From NCBI RefSeq assembly GCF_900110135.1, contig NZ_FOCO01000008.1, forward strand, positions 62,001 to 126,000: a stretch of DNA of 64,000 bases, read 5' to 3'. This document shows, in pieces, positions 61,782 through 64,000 of the stretch. The notes beneath the pieces were generated by a model that was not told the DNA's origin, did no database searches, and saw nothing but the letters and a program-made list of their open reading frames with translations. This DNA comes from Pseudorhodobacter antarcticus (GTDB taxonomy: Bacteria; Pseudomonadota; Alphaproteobacteria; Rhodobacterales; Rhodobacteraceae). A program made the translations under genes and the position numbers. Position 1 is the first letter of the stretch. Every line of letters starts with the position of its first letter.

Positions 61782-62465
61782 CCAAACCCAGCCGCTAAAC
61801 AGCCCAATCAAAATCGGCTGATGCACCAGATAAATCATCAAGCTGTGCCGCCCAATAAACCCAATCCCCCCCGCATCCCCGCGCGCCAAATTCCCCCGCG
61901 CCAAAACGAGCTTCGCCACAGCCATCCCAATCAGAAACGGCCCAAACCACGGGAACAGCGGCTCAAAATCCATCGACGGGCGCACATAGGGCGACAACCC
62001 AACCCACCACAGCATCGGCGCATCAAACGCCTCACTGCGCCAAACCATCGGCAGCGCAATCACCCCCGCCGCCGCCACGATCAACACCCCCGCAGGCAGC
62101 CGCAAAAATGCCAACCCCAACAGCGACGACACCGCGATGGAATGCAGCACGCCATAGTAAATAAATTGCCCCGGCATCACAAAATACGTGGCCAGCGTCA
62201 CCAACCCCGCCGCCCCCGCCACTATCCCAAACCGCCGCCAAAACCGCGCCCAGCCAATGCCTTGCCCATGCGACAGCACCAACCCAAACCCCGCCAGCGC
62301 AATGAAACTGCCCGCCACTGCCCGCGCAAACAGCGCCCAAAACCCGGTCACTGGGGTCTGCGGATCGATATAGCCAAACATCGCCAGATCGAATGTGAAA
62401 TGGTAAACCACCATCCCCAGCACCGCCACCGCCCGCGCCACATCCAACCAAACAATCCGCTGCAT
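61770..62465 (-). CDS. DUF1624/heparan N-acetyltransferase-like membrane protein
   Basis: A 231-residue protein with about seven membrane segments. It begins MQRIVWLDVARAVAVLGMVVYHFTFDLAMFGYI, with the conserved His in segment 1 typical of membrane acyltransferases of this group, and ends FIGRHSLMIYLVHQPILIGLF. The function is unknown; members are proposed to transfer acetyl groups to sugars. GGAGGG precedes the ATG at 62465. It is divergent from the aldose 1-epimerase gene, with GntR site 3 between. Confidence 0.85.
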   Translation of the reverse strand: MQRIVWLDVARAVAVLGMVVYHFTFDLAMFGYIDPQTPVTGFWALFARAVAGSFIALAGFGLVLSHGQGIGWARFWRRFGIVAGAAGLVTLATYFVMPGQFIYYGVLHSIAVSSLLGLAFLRLPAGVLIVAAAGVIALPMVWRSEAFDAPMLWWVGLSPYVRPSMDFEPLFPWFGPFLIGMAVAKLVLARGNLARGDAGGIGFIGRHSLMIYLVHQPILIGLFSGWVWLNG

Positions 62466-62531
62466 AACGACCCTCCGTTTCCCAACCCATACCGAACCCC
62501 CACCACAAAGCCGATAGAAAAAGCACCGCCA

Positions 62532-62545
62532 TTTGGTATACCAAA
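62532..62545. promoter_or_regulatory. Probable GntR/FCD operator, site 3
   Basis: TTTGGTATACCAAA, identical to site 1, placed 61 bases before the TTG start of the aldose 1-epimerase gene and 66 bases before the divergent membrane protein gene. Confidence 0.72.
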
Positions 62546-62606
62546 CCACTTGTCATTCCAGCCCGACCGCGCAAAGATACCCCAAACTGCAACAGGGGCG
62601 CGCATC

Positions 62607-63572
62607 TTGACACAAATCACCCCTTTCGGGCACGCCCCCCACGGCCCCGTCCACCAAATAACCCTGCAAAACGATCACCTCACCGCGCATATCCTCACGC
62701 TCGGCGCCACCCTGCGCGACCTGCGCCTGCACGGCCACGCCCCGCCCTTGGTCCTCGGTTTTGAAATCCTAGACCCCTACCTCACCCAACCCGGTTACTT
62801 CGGGGCCACCGTGGGCCGCTGCGCCAACCGCATCGCCCAAGGCCGCTTTATGCTCGACGGCCAGCCACACCAACTCGACATCAACAACGCCCCCAACCAC
62901 CTGCACGGCGGCGCAAACGGCATTTCCACCCAAATCTGGACCATCGCGGACCACACGGAAAACACCCTCACCCTCACCCTCACCGATGCCCCAAACCCCT
63001 ATCCGGGCACCCTAAACATCACCCAAACCTTCCGCCTCACCAACGCCACCCTAGACATCACCATCACCGCCACCACCGACCAACCCACCCTGTGCAACAT
63101 CGCGCACCACAGCTATTTCAACCTTGGCGCACCCGATATCCGCGACCACACGCTCACCATCAATGCCCCCCACCACCTGCCCACGCAAAATCAAATCCCC
63201 ACAGGCACCCTCACAATGCCGCGCGATTTCGACTTCCAAACCCCCCGCCGCCTGCGGGATGCCAACCCCGCGATCGACCATAATTTCTGCCTCACACCCG
63301 GCCACGCACCAAACGCGACCCTGCGATACAACGGCCTGCAAATGGACCTGCACACCGATCAGCCGGGCCTGCAAATCTATGATGCCGCCCGCATGCACAC
63401 CACCGCGCCGGGTCTTGCAGGCCACCCCTACGGTCCCTATGCGGGCCTCGCGATGGAACCCCAATTCTGGCCCGATGCGATCAACCACCCAGATTGGGCG
63501 CAACCCATCCTGCGCCCCGGCCAAACCTACCGCCAATCCACCCAATTCACCTTTATCAAAGGCACCCCATGA
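62607..63572 (+). CDS. Aldose 1-epimerase (mutarotase)
   Basis: A 321-residue cytoplasmic enzyme equilibrating alpha and beta anomers of hexoses or pentoses. Family marks: FGATVGRCANRIAQGRFMLDG, NHLHGGANGISTQIW with the catalytic His, NIAHHSYFNLGAPDIRDH with the second His, and GLAMEPQFWPDAINH with the catalytic Glu. The start is TTG at 62607, 8 bases after AGGGG; the long open frame upstream is not protein-like. Its end overlaps the next gene (ATGA), forming an operon behind GntR site 3. Confidence 0.92.
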   Translation: MTQITPFGHAPHGPVHQITLQNDHLTAHILTLGATLRDLRLHGHAPPLVLGFEILDPYLTQPGYFGATVGRCANRIAQGRFMLDGQPHQLDINNAPNHLHGGANGISTQIWTIADHTENTLTLTLTDAPNPYPGTLNITQTFRLTNATLDITITATTDQPTLCNIAHHSYFNLGAPDIRDHTLTINAPHHLPTQNQIPTGTLTMPRDFDFQTPRRLRDANPAIDHNFCLTPGHAPNATLRYNGLQMDLHTDQPGLQIYDAARMHTTAPGLAGHPYGPYAGLAMEPQFWPDAINHPDWAQPILRPGQTYRQSTQFTFIKGTP

Positions 63573-64000
63573 TCCCCAGAACCGCCATCATCGGCCTCGG
63601 CTCTATGGGCTATGGCATCGCCGCGTCCATCCTGCGCGCAGGCCACCACGCCCACGGGTTTGACGTAAACCCCGACCAAACCGCACGGTTCGCAGCGCAG
63701 GGCGGCCAACCCGGCACGCTGGCCGAAATCACCCCCGCCCTTACCGCCGCCGTGATCGTGGTGCTGAACGCCGCACAAACCGAAACCGTGCTGTTCGGCC
63801 CCAACGGCATCGTGCCCCACATGCAGCCGGGCGCGGTCGTCATCGCCTGCGCCACCGTGCCCCCCGACTTTGCCCGCCAAATGGCCGCCCGATGTGAAAC
63901 CCACGGCGTCCACTACCTCGATGCGCCCATCTCGGGCGGCTCCGCCAAGGCGGCATCCGGCAAACTTTCCGTCATGGCCTCCGGCACGCCCGCCGCCTTT
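63569..64000 (+). CDS. LtnD-like beta-hydroxyacid dehydrogenase (L-threonate dehydrogenase type), cut by window edge
   Basis: The first 144 codons of an NAD-dependent enzyme: RTAIIGLGSMGYGIAASILRAG is the Rossmann loop and LDAPISGGSAKAASGKLSVMASG the substrate loop. These match L-threonate dehydrogenase LtnD and relatives more than the beta-hydroxyacid dehydrogenase at 45.1-46.0 kb. LtnD genes usually precede otnK, otnC and otnI, which would lie beyond the right edge. It is coupled to the epimerase gene by a 4-base overlap. Confidence 0.85.
   Translation, partial: MIPRTAIIGLGSMGYGIAASILRAGHHAHGFDVNPDQTARFAAQGGQPGTLAEITPALTAAVIVVLNAAQTETVLFGPNGIVPHMQPGAVVIACATVPPDFARQMAARCETHGVHYLDAPISGGSAKAASGKLSVMASGTPAAF

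Noticed and set aside
61821-62606. N-terminal extension of the aldose 1-epimerase frame
   Set aside because: The 262 extra codons are antisense to the DUF1624 gene and low in complexity; the TTG at 62607 has a good ribosome site and fits the family start.
1-64000. CRISPR arrays, tRNA or rRNA genes, insertion sequences, prophage or toxin-antitoxin genes
   Set aside because: I looked for regular repeats, transposase or integrase motifs and cloverleaf-type sequences and saw none that I could support.

Overview
The window is chromosomal DNA from an alphaproteobacterium, most likely Rhodobacterales (the Roseobacter group). The grounds are the high G+C content, very tight gene packing with many ATGA/TGATG junctions, Hint-domain secreted proteins, several binding-protein-dependent (ABC) and TRAP transporters, the TamA/TamB pair and two PhyH-type oxygenases. 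I see no rRNA, tRNA, CRISPR array, insertion sequence or phage gene. Species-level assignment is not possible from the sequence alone.

Layout. 1-3.3 kb: a branched-chain-amino-acid-type ABC transporter cut by the left edge, divergent from a PhyH-family oxygenase and a small conserved-looking protein. 3.4-6.1 kb: two tandem Hint-domain proteins on the minus strand, one with the Hint Cys and His and one lacking both. 6.4-11.6 kb: dapE, a GNAT acetyltransferase, rnr and a lytic transglycosylase. 11.6-20.3 kb: a complete D-xylose locus, xylF-xylH-xylG-xylB-xylA plus an aldo/keto reductase on the minus strand, divergent from a ROK regulator (xylR). 20.3-23.1 kb: a secreted CRTAC1-like protein and a di-heme peroxidase, tail to tail. 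23.2-28.9 kb: tamA-tamB, followed convergently by a BrkB-type membrane protein. 29.8-35.1 kb: an exopolysaccharide unit (FlaA1/CapD-like nucleotide-sugar dehydratase, YjbH, YjbF and a YjbE-like small protein) ending at a strong terminator.

35.4-51.2 kb is a sugar-acid catabolic island. It holds a 2-hydroxyacid dehydrogenase, a GntR/FCD regulator, a TRAP transporter (dctPQM), a second PhyH oxygenase, a UxaA-type dehydratase, a DenD-like dehydrogenase, an EamA transporter, a beta-hydroxyacid dehydrogenase, azlCD, an IlvD/Edd sugar-acid dehydratase, an SDR and a 2-keto-3-deoxygluconate kinase. The same theme returns at 62.6-64 kb with an aldose 1-epimerase and an LtnD-like dehydrogenase cut by the right edge. 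Three near-identical TGGTATACCA palindromes, each lying between divergent genes (37.1, 47.15 and 62.5 kb), tie these parts into one probable GntR regulon.

50.7-53.2 kb: a DUF2478-like protein, a small membrane protein, mobA and a MobA-linked protein (molybdenum cofactor functions). 53.2-59.1 kb: a seven-gene minus-strand operon joining a polar-amino-acid-type ABC transporter to an M29/NicX-like enzyme, a VanA-like Rieske oxygenase and a TusA-like protein; this is the best candidate for an uncharacterised catabolic pathway. 59.2-62.5 kb: a HAD phosphatase, a class V aminotransferase-fold enzyme with a divergent Lrp-type regulator, and a DUF1624-type membrane protein.
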